The position numbers and the translations under genes were made by a program. From assembly GCF_014653155.1 (NCBI RefSeq), contig NZ_BNAF01000019.1, positions 1 through 57,515 on the forward strand: a stretch of DNA of 57,515 nt, read 5' to 3'. The notes beneath the pieces are model-generated. The model was not told the origin of the DNA and made no database searches. It saw only the letters and a list, made by a program, of their open reading frames with translations. Within the stretch, counting starts at the first letter, position 1. Each line of letters opens with the position of its first letter. This DNA is from Sphingobacterium griseoflavum. GTDB taxonomy: Bacteria; Bacteroidota; Bacteroidia; Sphingobacteriales; Sphingobacteriaceae. Of the stretch, positions 35,933-43,816 are shown piece by piece.

Positions 35933-38900
35933 TTATTTTTCCAGCGCGTGTTCCACGGGAAGTGAAACCGTAAAACGGGATCCCACACCTTCTTCGCTGC
36001 TCACGGCTATTTCACCGCCATGGCGTTTTATGATTTCGGAAGCGATAAACAATCCAAGTCCCAAGCCCGCAAATGTGTTGTCCACTGAGCCACTGGCGCG
36101 AAAGAATTGGTCAAATACATGTTGTTGGTTTGTTTGCGAAATGCCAATGCCGTGATCCTCGACGGTTACAAACACTTTCTTATCCGAAACTTTCGTGTGG
36201 ATCAATACCTCGTTCGCTTTGGGCGAATATTTGATGGCGTTGGAAAGCAGGTTGGTCACCACCTGGCCAATTCGGTTCCGATCGCCCGACACCAGCACGT
36301 TGCTCGCCAGGGTGAGCTTTATTCTATGTCTGCGGGAGGTTTGTTGCATCTCGTCGGTAATCTCCCGGATCAGCTCGTTGAAATCAAAATCTTCCGTATG
36401 GTATTGCAGCTGTCCTGCGGTCACCTTGGTGGCATCCAGCAAATCGCCTATGAGCGCCGTCAGCTTATTGATCTGGTTGTCCATCTTGGTCAAGAAAGCC
36501 TCCGCCTCCATATTGCCAGCCTTTTGAAAGCGGCGCTGCAAGGCCTGGGTATATCCCTTGATACTGGTTACGGGAGTTTTCAGTTCGTGCGAGGCCATAC
36601 TGATAAAGTCGTTCTTTTGGCGTTCCAACTTTATTTTTTCGTTGATCTGACGCTGTAGCTCTTCGCTAAATACTTTTTGTTCATGGATATCTGCCTTGCG
36701 GGCTGTGATGTCGTCCAGTGCCAGCAAGATCAGCTGCTCGCCGTTAGGCTTGCTGATGGGCTGTATATTAAATTTTATAATGCGCTCGCCTATAGACGGG
36801 AAAGTGAATGCAATTTCTTTCTCGACCATGGTCTCATCCAGCGCTTGTACCTTCGTAAGTTCCTTCGTGAGTTCCGGGATATTCCATGCGCCATCCTGCA
36901 ATTGGTAAATACTGGTGCCAATAGCAATTGATTCTTTGATTTTAAATATGCGACAGAAAGCATGGTTGGCCAGCTGTATCATCATGTCCTTGTCGAGCAT
37001 CAGTAACGGTTCGTGCAGCACTGCAATGATGGCGTCCGATAGCTTTTTGCTCGAGGTCAGTTCTTCATTGCTGTCAAATAGTTCCTGATTGACGGTGAGG
37101 AGTTCTTCGTTGGTGCTTTGCAGCTCCTCTTTGCTAGTTTCCAATTCCTCGTTCAAGCTTTGCAGCTCCTCGCTGCCGCTTACCAGTTCTTCATTGGTGC
37201 TTTGCAGCTCTTCATTCGTCAATTCCTGCTCTTCGGTGATGGTGCGCATATCTTCCCGTGCTTGGGCAAGCTCGTACTCCAGCTGCATGATGCGTTCCTC
37301 TTCGGCAGACCTTTTAAGCTTAGCACTGATACGCTTGCGCGGCAACGCCACATTTTGCTCTTTAAATATCACCAAATAATAGAGGTCGATCGTGTTCAAA
37401 AGCGGTACCACCTCAATAGATACCAGCGATTCGCCCATATTAAAGGATATGCCTTCTTTCGTGAAAGGCTCCCGCGAGGTTTTGACACGGTGCAGGGCGT
37501 TTCGCAGCTCGAAGGATAGCCCCTCTTTAGCCATCCTCATCAAGTTGAAAGTAGCTTTCCCAGAGGGCGGTTCCAAATATTTTGCCGAAGAGCCCCGAAA
37601 TTGTACGATATCAAACTGCTCGTTCACAATGACACTTACCGGCATATACTTGGCAAGCAACAGCTCATCCGCACTCTTTTGGTAATCTTCTACTTTCATA
37701 TCGTTGTTGCGGAGTATCTCGTTATTTGCTTTGTAAGCTGATTCTTTGCGTTCACCCATTACCGTAATGTATTTACGGCTGACGGATTTACGCGTGTAAA
37801 ATTTATTCTTTTTGTCCAATGATTGAAAAAACTCCGAAGCTGTTCCTGCAGATTCCGATTTTCCAAGCCATAATATGCCTTTTTCGCGCAGCGCGTAATG
37901 GAAGGTAGTGAGTGTTTTTTTCTGCAAAAAAGGCTTGAAGTAGATCATCACATTTCTGCACGAAATAAGGTCCATGCGCGCAAATGGCGGGTCTTTTAGG
38001 AAGCTATGTGCTGCGAAAACGCACAAATCGCGGATTCGCTTTTTAACAATATACTGGTCATTGGATTTTTCGAAATAGCGGGAGAGATGCACGGGACTCA
38101 GTCCGGTAAGCTCCTTTTTTGCATAGCTACCGCTCCGCGCTTTTTTAATGGATTTTTCCGAAATGTCGGTAGCAAAGATTTGCACCCGCTGTTGGGATAG
38201 GCGCTCGCCAAAATGCTCCTCCAAAGCCATGGCTATGGAGTAAGGCTCTTGCCCCGTGGAACATCCAGCCACCCAAATCCGGATGGGATCGTCGGTTTTT
38301 TTACTTTGCATCAGCTCGGGTAAGATCTTGCGTGTCAAGGCTTCGAAAGCCGAATGGTCGCGGAAGAAGCTTGTCACCGGTATCAAGAGATCGTAAAACA
38401 ACAGCTCTTGTTCAGCAGGATTTTCTTCCAAATGCTTTCGATAAGCGTCGATATCTGCCAATTTCAGCATCAACATTCGTCGCAATATCCGCCGCCTGAT
38501 CGTGGTTTGCTTATACAGACTGAAATCGGCACCCATCCGATGCTGTATTTCCATCAATATTTTACGATAAGTATCTTCTTCATCACCTGCACGATCCTCC
38601 ATATTTAGGGCCCAATCGTCACGCACCAAACCAAAAAACGTGGTCAGCTTTTCGCCGATCTGCTCGGGAGGTAGCACAAAATCGATGATGTTGGCGTCTA
38701 CCGCATGGTTGGGCATAGACGGAAATTCTGCCGAGTCGTCTTGAGCTATCGTCAGTCCACCACACTCCCGGATGGCCATCAAGCCATTTGTGCCATCTTC
38801 GCCACTTCCAGATAAAACTACCGCAGCCGAGCTGGCTTCATAGGCACTGGCTAGGGAATGAAATAACACATCTACCGCTCTGTTGCTTTTTTCCTTCAAT

Positions 38901-39238
38901 GGGCGAAGGTTCAGCTTGAGGAAGCCATCGGCCACCGTCACAATCTTGTTCGGTGGAATAACATAAACGTGGTTGCGTTCGATGGGGAGATGCTCTGTGA
39001 TGGATACCACGGGTATCGAAGTTATTTTTTGTAGCAGTTCAGGCAATAAGCTGTTTTTGCCCGGCAGCAGATGCTGCACCAATACAAAGGCCATTCCAGA
39101 ATTTTCAGGGATGCCCTTTAGCATAGCCTTGAAGGCATCCAATCCACCTGCAGAGGCACCGACACCTATAACCGGAAAATTACTTTTTTTATGGTGTGTA
39201 AAATCTTTTTCTATGGTCATATTGTCTGCACGCCGCAT
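35933..39238 (-). CDS. CheB-CheR-PAS-histidine kinase fusion
   Basis: The protein has 1101 residues; ATG 39220 would drop six. The N-terminal CheB methylesterase domain (about 20-205) has its triad in GVGASAGG (Ser), QHLLPG (His) and SGSGEDGTNG (Asp), but no receiver domain in front. CheR methyltransferase follows (about 225-480; VAGCSTGQEPYSIAMAL, SCRNVMIYF). Next come a long coiled coil of repeated EELQSTNEEL units (about 640-715), a PAS domain (about 720-830) and a HisKA/HATPase kinase (about 870-1095; FISMASHELKTPVTS, NAIKYSPKA, DHGIGI, GLGLGLF). It is a cytosolic sensor kinase; no CheA, receptor or response regulator lies beside it. Confidence 0.93.
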   Translation of the reverse strand: MRRADNMTIEKDFTHHKKSNFPVIGVGASAGGLDAFKAMLKGIPENSGMAFVLVQHLLPGKNSLLPELLQKITSIPVVSITEHLPIERNHVYVIPPNKIVTVADGFLKLNLRPLKEKSNRAVDVLFHSLASAYEASSAAVVLSGSGEDGTNGLMAIRECGGLTIAQDDSAEFPSMPNHAVDANIIDFVLPPEQIGEKLTTFFGLVRDDWALNMEDRAGDEEDTYRKILMEIQHRMGADFSLYKQTTIRRRILRRMLMLKLADIDAYRKHLEENPAEQELLFYDLLIPVTSFFRDHSAFEALTRKILPELMQSKKTDDPIRIWVAGCSTGQEPYSIAMALEEHFGERLSQQRVQIFATDISEKSIKKARSGSYAKKELTGLSPVHLSRYFEKSNDQYIVKKRIRDLCVFAAHSFLKDPPFARMDLISCRNVMIYFKPFLQKKTLTTFHYALREKGILWLGKSESAGTASEFFQSLDKKNKFYTRKSVSRKYITVMGERKESAYKANNEILRNNDMKVEDYQKSADELLLAKYMPVSVIVNEQFDIVQFRGSSAKYLEPPSGKATFNLMRMAKEGLSFELRNALHRVKTSREPFTKEGISFNMGESLVSIEVVPLLNTIDLYYLVIFKEQNVALPRKRISAKLKRSAEEERIMQLEYELAQAREDMRTITEEQELTNEELQSTNEELVSGSEELQSLNEELETSKEELQSTNEELLTVNQELFDSNEELTSSKKLSDAIIAVLHEPLLMLDKDMMIQLANHAFCRIFKIKESIAIGTSIYQLQDGAWNIPELTKELTKVQALDETMVEKEIAFTFPSIGERIIKFNIQPISKPNGEQLILLALDDITARKADIHEQKVFSEELQRQINEKIKLERQKNDFISMASHELKTPVTSIKGYTQALQRRFQKAGNMEAEAFLTKMDNQINKLTALIGDLLDATKVTAGQLQYHTEDFDFNELIREITDEMQQTSRRHRIKLTLASNVLVSGDRNRIGQVVTNLLSNAIKYSPKANEVLIHTKVSDKKVFVTVEDHGIGISQTNQQHVFDQFFRASGSVDNTFAGLGLGLFIASEIIKRHGGEIAVSSEEGVGSRFTVSLPVEHALEK

Positions 39239-39386
39239 TTACCATGTGGTTCCCTGTAAAGATAGTAAAATTTAGCACAGTAGTAAGCAGCTTTTTACTT
39301 TGGGGCAGGTTAAAATCAGTAGAATCTGTTGCAAGGTTGCTTACCCAAATTGGCTGAGGTTGCTGACTAGCGGCAGGGTAGCACGA

Positions 39387-40517
39387 CTACGGAGATGCGG
39401 TATGGTTCGGGCTGTCGATTTGTATTTTTTTCCGGGCGTTTTCTCCGGCATATTTCGTGATAATATGTTCTGTAGCTATTTTCAGTGCGTGCCCTAATTT
39501 TACAGGATGAAAGCCGGGCTGGGTAAAGAATTCTACTTCATTGTCAATTTTTGAGTACCAAACACGACCGACATCGGACATGCTTAACGTATCTTCCCGC
39601 TGAATCTTCGCAAAGTAGCTGAGCTGCTGTCTGTCCAATCCAATAACCTGATAGGGAAACGTCTTATTATGACAATCTACTTCTACGTATTTTTCTCCAT
39701 TCCAGCACATACAATCTTTTTTTGGATAAAGACTAAAGATCATGTAGACAAGTGCGATACCTGACGAAGTGAGCAAAAATATTTTCGTTTTTCTCGGGCT
39801 AACTTTTTGCAACGGAGCATCGCGGCCCGGCATCAACCTTCCGGTTGTATTCGTTTCGTTCTGCCGGGAGCTTTCATAGGGTGGGGCTGCAGCAATCGCT
39901 GTGTTCGTTTGTGGTTGCTCGGTGTTTTTTTTAATATCTACCGGCTCGATGCGTCCGGCAGTACCGCTATTGGTGCCACGCAGTTCAAGAGCGTCCGCGC
40001 CAGACTCAGACAAGGGCTTCTCTTCATAACGCGCTGCAAAACTGTTTTTGGCTATTATGGATTCTGCAGACTCACCAGTTTTTTTCTTGGCAATATCTGC
40101 CTCATCAGGATCAGCATCTGCTACCCCAACTCTGCCAGTTTCATCGTTTGTCGTCCGTTTTTCTTCGAGCCATACGTCAAATGGTCTTGGTTTAAAGTCA
40201 ATAAATATGGCGAGCAACTTAATGACATTATCGGTTGGCTTGCTTGTTCGTTCTTGGAGAAAATCCTGTAATGGACGAAACTTATCCGCGCCAGCTTTTT
40301 TTATTTCCTTCTTAAGATCATCCGCATGATCAACATCCCCGAATATTTTCATCAGCTCAGATAGCTCGCTATCAAGCTCCCCGTTCTCCAATCGTCGTAA
40401 AAACTCTTTCATGAGATCACGTCGCGTGGCTCGCCGTAAATGATCGAGCTCTTTTTGATTTCGCTTTTCGTAAAAAGCGTCCACTATGGCTTTGAGGTAT
40501 AGGTCAATTTCAAACAT
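39387..40517 (-). CDS. Single-pass membrane protein of unknown function, in the TACGG-box regulon
   Basis: The protein has 376 residues from ATG 40517 (ATG 40520 gives one more). A helical cytosolic part (about 1-120; DLYLKAIVDAFYEKRNQKEL) is followed by a disordered, acidic and Thr/Asn-rich linker, one membrane helix (IFLLTSSGIALVYMIFSLY, about 257-277) and a C-terminal outer domain with CMCWNGEKYVEVDC. The plan resembles anti-sigma or signalling anchors, but no known domain was recognised. Its -7 box (40523-40530) is so close that the transcript would start at or near the ATG. A perfect TACGG-N4-CCGTA site precedes it. Confidence 0.7.
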   Translation of the reverse strand: MFEIDLYLKAIVDAFYEKRNQKELDHLRRATRRDLMKEFLRRLENGELDSELSELMKIFGDVDHADDLKKEIKKAGADKFRPLQDFLQERTSKPTDNVIKLLAIFIDFKPRPFDVWLEEKRTTNDETGRVGVADADPDEADIAKKKTGESAESIIAKNSFAARYEEKPLSESGADALELRGTNSGTAGRIEPVDIKKNTEQPQTNTAIAAAPPYESSRQNETNTTGRLMPGRDAPLQKVSPRKTKIFLLTSSGIALVYMIFSLYPKKDCMCWNGEKYVEVDCHNKTFPYQVIGLDRQQLSYFAKIQREDTLSMSDVGRVWYSKIDNEVEFFTQPGFHPVKLGHALKIATEHIITKYAGENARKKIQIDSPNHTASP

Positions 40518-40522
40518 CATCA

Positions 40523-40566
40523 CAAAATTAACACAAACGGTATTTCGGGAAATACGGGAAACCGTA
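40523..40566 (-). promoter_or_regulatory. Operator-promoter 1: TACGG-N4-CCGTA plus -7 box (minus strand)
   Basis: TACGGGAAACCGTA (40553-40566) lies 22 bases before TAATTTTG (40530-40523 on the minus strand), which matches TAnnTTTG. A second, overlapping inverted repeat, GTATTTC-GG-GAAATAC (40540-40555), lies between them. The same operator and spacing recur at three other promoters. Confidence 0.75.
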
Positions 40567-40844
40567 TCGTTCACACTGCTTAAAACTATCGGTAAATCTG
40601 TGGAAATCTCGGTGTTCTACGGTAGCTCACGGAAGTCGTGGTATAAGTAGGGAAATGCCGGAAATCCATGATAAAAAGGATTTTAACCGCCATAACTTTG
40701 TTCTCGAAGTCAGCTGATAGTCGATTAGTTTATGAGGCTAAGATACGAAACTGATTTCACAATGAGAAGATATCGCGGTAGTCTTTAGCCGGTTTGGGAA
40801 GCAGCTTCTGCCTCCCGCGATTGACACTCCCACTTCCCAAAAAA

Positions 40845-40862
40845 TTCAGAAGGCCTTCTGAA
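40845..40862. promoter_or_regulatory. 18-bp perfect palindrome upstream of the peptide gene
   Basis: TTCAGAAGGCCTTCTGAA is perfectly self-complementary without a spacer, more like a protein-binding operator than a hairpin. A near-match to a -7 box (AACATTTG, 40863-40870) abuts it. Confidence 0.55.
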
Positions 40863-40932
40863 AACATTTGTAGTAATCCCGTGCACGGAGCACGCGGACC
40901 TACCAAGTTTTTGACTTTTAATTTTTTGAATT

Positions 40933-41097
40933 ATGTGGTACTTAATTTTTGCACTTCTATTTGGTCAAGGTGGTCAGTCGACAGGCACTTGCGGTAATCC
41001 AGGACAGCCAACCACGCAGGCTTTTGATGAAGGTGGCGATACAGGTTCGCCGCGCCCACCGATCCCGCCAATTCCACCGATTCCACCAAAACCATAA
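40933..41097 (+). CDS. Small Pro-rich, possibly exported peptide (54 residues)
   Basis: The frame from ATG 40933 begins MWYLIFALLFGQGGQ, a short hydrophobic leader, then TGTCGNPGQPTTQ and ends in PPIPPIPPIPPKP. It has one Cys, an acidic DEGGD patch and a proline-rich tail. It is followed 26 bases later by a strong terminator, so it is probably a discrete short transcript. It sits between a membrane protein and a sensor kinase-response regulator pair. I infer that it could be a signal or effector peptide for that system; no family is recognised. Confidence 0.6.
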   Translation: MWYLIFALLFGQGGQSTGTCGNPGQPTTQAFDEGGDTGSPRPPIPPIPPIPPKP

Positions 41098-41123
41098 TTT
41101 GGCGGTCTTCATATTCGTAAAAG

Positions 41124-41157
41124 AGCGGGGTAGTATTGCACTAACCCCGCTTTTTTT
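41124..41157 (+). terminator. Rho-independent terminator after the peptide gene
   Basis: AGCGGGGTAGT pairs with ACTAACCCCGCT (one bulged base) around a 5-base loop and is followed by seven Ts. It separates the peptide gene from the kinase gene 26 bases downstream. Confidence 0.88.
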
Positions 41158-41182
41158 GTAATTTGATCTAAAATTTTAACCA

Positions 41183-42856
41183 TTGAAAAAAACTATATTA
41201 TTTCTAGCTTGCCTGATTCTAATAGGTTGTCAAAATAAGGAAAATGCTAAAACGGCAAGTCTAGAAGGGTACAAGTTATACAGTGATGCTGTAAAATATT
41301 TAGATCTTGCAGTTCTAGATAGCGCCTTTCTTGTATTTGAAGAAGCAAAAAATATCTTTTTAGAAAGTTCGGATAGTCTCAACGTTGCCAACTGCTTCAT
41401 TAATATGTCCATAATTCAAAGAGACGAAGGAGATTATTTCGGGTCGCAAGAAACGGGACTAGAAGCGATCGATTATTTGGATAGTAAGAAACCTGAACAC
41501 TATGTCTATCTAAGTTCCAATTACAATAATTTGGGTAATGTGACAAGCGCCCTTGGCGATAAGGCTAAGGCTATTGAATTCTACAATTTGGCTATTAAGT
41601 ACGAAGGCGATTCGGCCTCAACTAGAACCTACCGAAACAACTTAGGAAAGCTTTATCAGGATGAAAAGGATTATAATCAGGCGATTGCCATTTACCGAGC
41701 CGTTTTAAAAGATGAAAAAACTGGAACAACCGCTTTTGCACGCGTATTGACAAATTATGCAACTGCTATGTGGAAATCACAAGAAAGATACAATCCAGTA
41801 AAAGATTTTACTGTAGCATTAAATATCCGAAAAAAAGAGAAAGATCTTTGGGGGCAAAATTCCAGTTATGCACACTTTTCTGATTACTATGCAAAGCGAA
41901 ATTTAGATTCTGCACTTTATTTTGCACGAAAACAGTATATTACAGCGCAACAAATTCCAAGTGCTGTCGACCAAGTAAGCGCATTGAAGCGACTTATCCA
42001 ATTAACACCCGGTGATTCCAGCAAGAGATACTTCGCCGTTTATCAACAATTAACAGATAGCATCCAACAAGCTCGTGCGGCCGCCAAAAACCAGTTCGCC
42101 CTGATCCGGTACGAGGTCGAAAAAAATAAGGCAGACAATCTACGCCTGCAGAAGGATAATGCCGAAAAAACCAATCGTCTTATTGGACTCTCCATCGTTT
42201 TCCTGTTTGCTGGAACGGGGGCCACTTTATGGTATAAAAAACGGAAACAACGTTTGGAGCTGGAAGCCCAGAGCCGCGTTAAAGAAACGCAGCTCCATCT
42301 ATCCAAGAAAATCCACGACGTGGTGGCAAATGGCCTCTACCGTGTGATGACGGAGTTCGAATATAAGGAGGAGATCGATCGGGAAGGGATGCTAGACAAA
42401 CTGGATTATATGTATAACCAATCTCGTGATATTTCCCATAATGTGGAACAGCAGAGTATCACGACGGTCGCCTACCATGATGAAATTGCAGGCTTACTGA
42501 AGTCTTTTGCCCAAGATAAACGGCGGATACTGATCGTAGGAAACGATGATGAGCATTGGGAGGCTGTCGGAAAGCGTGCCAAGCAGGAGATCAAACATGT
42601 CCTGCAGGAACTGATGGTCAATATGCGCAAGCATAGTCAGGCGGATCAAGTGCTCGTGCGCTTTGAAAAGGTGGGCGAGACCATGCGTATCTATTACCAC
42701 GATAATGGGGTAGGCTTTCTTCCGCAAAAATCTAGGGGAAAAGGTTTGTCGAATACGGTTTCCCGTATGGAAAGCCTTGGGGGCAGCATTACCTTTGTCA
42801 GTGAACCGGGAGATGGCCTCCGCATAACGGCCAGTATCCCATTACGCAAAAGATAA
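41183..42856 (+). CDS. TPR-containing sensor histidine kinase (HisKA_3/NarL type), lipoprotein-like leader
   Basis: The protein has 557 residues and starts with TTG at 41183. That start is supported by the lipoprotein signal it gives (LFLACLILIGCQ, lipobox LIGC). TPR-type helices span about 30-290 (SSNYNNLGNVTSALGDKAKAIEFYNLAI). A membrane helix follows (IGLSIVFLFAGTGATLWY, about 334-352), then a HisKA_3 dimerisation domain with the phospho-accepting His in LSKKIHDVVANGLYRVM. The HATPase domain has NMRKHSQAD (N-box), DNGVGF and GKGLSN. The TPR part would sense a periplasmic signal. The response regulator gene starts 7 bases after the stop. Confidence 0.9.
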   Translation: MKKTILFLACLILIGCQNKENAKTASLEGYKLYSDAVKYLDLAVLDSAFLVFEEAKNIFLESSDSLNVANCFINMSIIQRDEGDYFGSQETGLEAIDYLDSKKPEHYVYLSSNYNNLGNVTSALGDKAKAIEFYNLAIKYEGDSASTRTYRNNLGKLYQDEKDYNQAIAIYRAVLKDEKTGTTAFARVLTNYATAMWKSQERYNPVKDFTVALNIRKKEKDLWGQNSSYAHFSDYYAKRNLDSALYFARKQYITAQQIPSAVDQVSALKRLIQLTPGDSSKRYFAVYQQLTDSIQQARAAAKNQFALIRYEVEKNKADNLRLQKDNAEKTNRLIGLSIVFLFAGTGATLWYKKRKQRLELEAQSRVKETQLHLSKKIHDVVANGLYRVMTEFEYKEEIDREGMLDKLDYMYNQSRDISHNVEQQSITTVAYHDEIAGLLKSFAQDKRRILIVGNDDEHWEAVGKRAKQEIKHVLQELMVNMRKHSQADQVLVRFEKVGETMRIYYHDNGVGFLPQKSRGKGLSNTVSRMESLGGSITFVSEPGDGLRITASIPLRKR

Positions 42857-42863
42857 CAAATGT

Positions 42864-43529
42864 ATGTTTAAAAAAGTACTCATTGCCGAAGACCATGATA
42901 CCGAAAATATAGCGGTACAGATCACCTTGCGCGATCTCGGAGTCGAAAGTCCAAAATATGTCTACTACTGTGACCATGCCCTCAATTGGATCAAGAATGC
43001 CATTCGTGATGGCGAACCCTATGATCTGCTGATTACCGATATTGAATTTGAGGCTGACGGCAACGTTCAAGCGATTCCCGACGGACTAGCATTGATCAAA
43101 GTGGTGAAAGAAATACAGCCCGAAATCAAGACAATTGTTTTTACCGGAAAAGATCGGTCTACCACGATCAATGCGCTGTTTAAAGCAGGTCTCCTTGATG
43201 GACATGTGGTCAAAGCGCGCCGCGGCGGTCAGTACTTGCGGGAGGCTATTCAGGCAGCCTATCAAAACAGGATATATCAATCACCCGATATACAGAAAAT
43301 AGCGCAGGAGCGAAATTCCCATGAATTTACACAGTTTGATATGCATATTATCAGGTTGTTATATGAGGGCATTTCGCAAAAGGAAATGCCGGAATACCTA
43401 CGGCAACGCGAAATCCGGCCTTCCAGCCTAAGTAGCATCGAAAAGCGATTGAATCTTATGAAAGATGTCTTCGGCTTCACCAAAAATGAGCAGCTCGTTG
43501 CGCACTGCAAAGAGTTGAAGCTTATTTAA
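42864..43529 (+). CDS. Response regulator with C-terminal HTH-like output domain
   Basis: The protein has 221 residues. The receiver domain begins FKKVLIAEDHDTENIA (acidic pocket). The phospho-acceptor Asp is in YDLLITDIEFE, and the conserved Thr is in IVFTGKDRS. The output part (about 150-221; HEFTQFDMHIIRLLYEGISQKEMPEYL, PSSLSSIEKRLNLMKDVFGF) looks like a divergent LuxR/NarL-type helix-turn-helix. It pairs with the kinase just upstream. I infer that it binds the TACGG-N4-CCGTA inverted repeats found at four nearby promoters, the nearest only 17 bases beyond its own stop. Confidence 0.88.
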   Translation: MFKKVLIAEDHDTENIAVQITLRDLGVESPKYVYYCDHALNWIKNAIRDGEPYDLLITDIEFEADGNVQAIPDGLALIKVVKEIQPEIKTIVFTGKDRSTTINALFKAGLLDGHVVKARRGGQYLREAIQAAYQNRIYQSPDIQKIAQERNSHEFTQFDMHIIRLLYEGISQKEMPEYLRQREIRPSSLSSIEKRLNLMKDVFGFTKNEQLVAHCKELKLI

Positions 43530-43545
43530 GGTAGTGAATATTCTT

Positions 43546-43589
43546 TACGGTTTACCATAAAATGTTCTGCTCAACCGTGCTTATTTTTG
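43546..43589 (+). promoter_or_regulatory. Operator-promoter 2: TACGG-N4-CCATA plus -7 box
   Basis: TACGGTTTACCATA (43546-43559, one mismatch to the inverted repeat) lies 22 bases before TATTTTTG (43582-43589), a perfect TAnnTTTG -7 box. It points into a short non-coding stretch that ends in a terminator. Confidence 0.7.
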
Positions 43590-43594
43590 GGCTA

Positions 43595-43688
43595 TAGCAA
43601 CGGTAAAGATTAACCTCAGATATTCGTGTTCATTATTAACCTAACGTTGTAAAACGGAGAGGCCTTCAAGATTGATGGCCTCTTTTTC
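43595..43688 (+). ncRNA. Candidate small RNA (~95 nt) under the TACGG-box promoter
   Basis: Transcription from the -7 box at 43582-43589 would start near 43595 and stop at the hairpin terminator at 43658-43688. No reading frame of more than about 8 codons exists in between, so the product is probably an RNA. It contains ATTATTAACCTA (43632-43643). The promoter shares its operator and spacing with the neighbouring protein-coding promoters. The exact 5' end is inferred. Confidence 0.55.
43658..43688 (+). terminator. Rho-independent terminator of the candidate small RNA
   Basis: AGAGGCC / GGCCTCT (7 bp, 12-base loop) is followed by a T-rich tract TTTTTCTT. Confidence 0.8.
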
Positions 43689-43743
43689 TTGCTTTAATGC
43701 GGTGATTGTTAGGGTGATATTTAGTTTCGCTGTATTTTGCTTT

Positions 43744-43787
43744 TACGGGTTCCCGTAAAAATGCCATTGCATAAGCCTGTACTTTTG
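43744..43787 (+). promoter_or_regulatory. Operator-promoter 3: TACGG-N4-CCGTA plus -7 box
   Basis: TACGGGTTCCCGTA (43744-43757) sits inside the longer inverted repeat TTTTACGGG-TT-CCCGTAAAA (43741-43760). It is 22 bases before TACTTTTG (43780-43787), a perfect -7 box. The inverted repeat lies just upstream of the usual -33 position, which has no TTG, as expected for an activator-dependent promoter. It drives the PLD-like gene at 43817. Confidence 0.82.
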
Positions 43788-43816
43788 TGGTAATAATTAA
43801 CCAAACTATTTGGAAT

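Larger units (their letters stand above)
40518..40932. other. Intergenic region between divergent genes
   Basis: It holds operator-promoter 1, a perfect 18-bp palindrome at 40845-40862 and a perfect 10-bp palindrome CCGTGCACGG at 40879-40888 upstream of the peptide gene. I see no coding frame. Confidence 0.6.
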
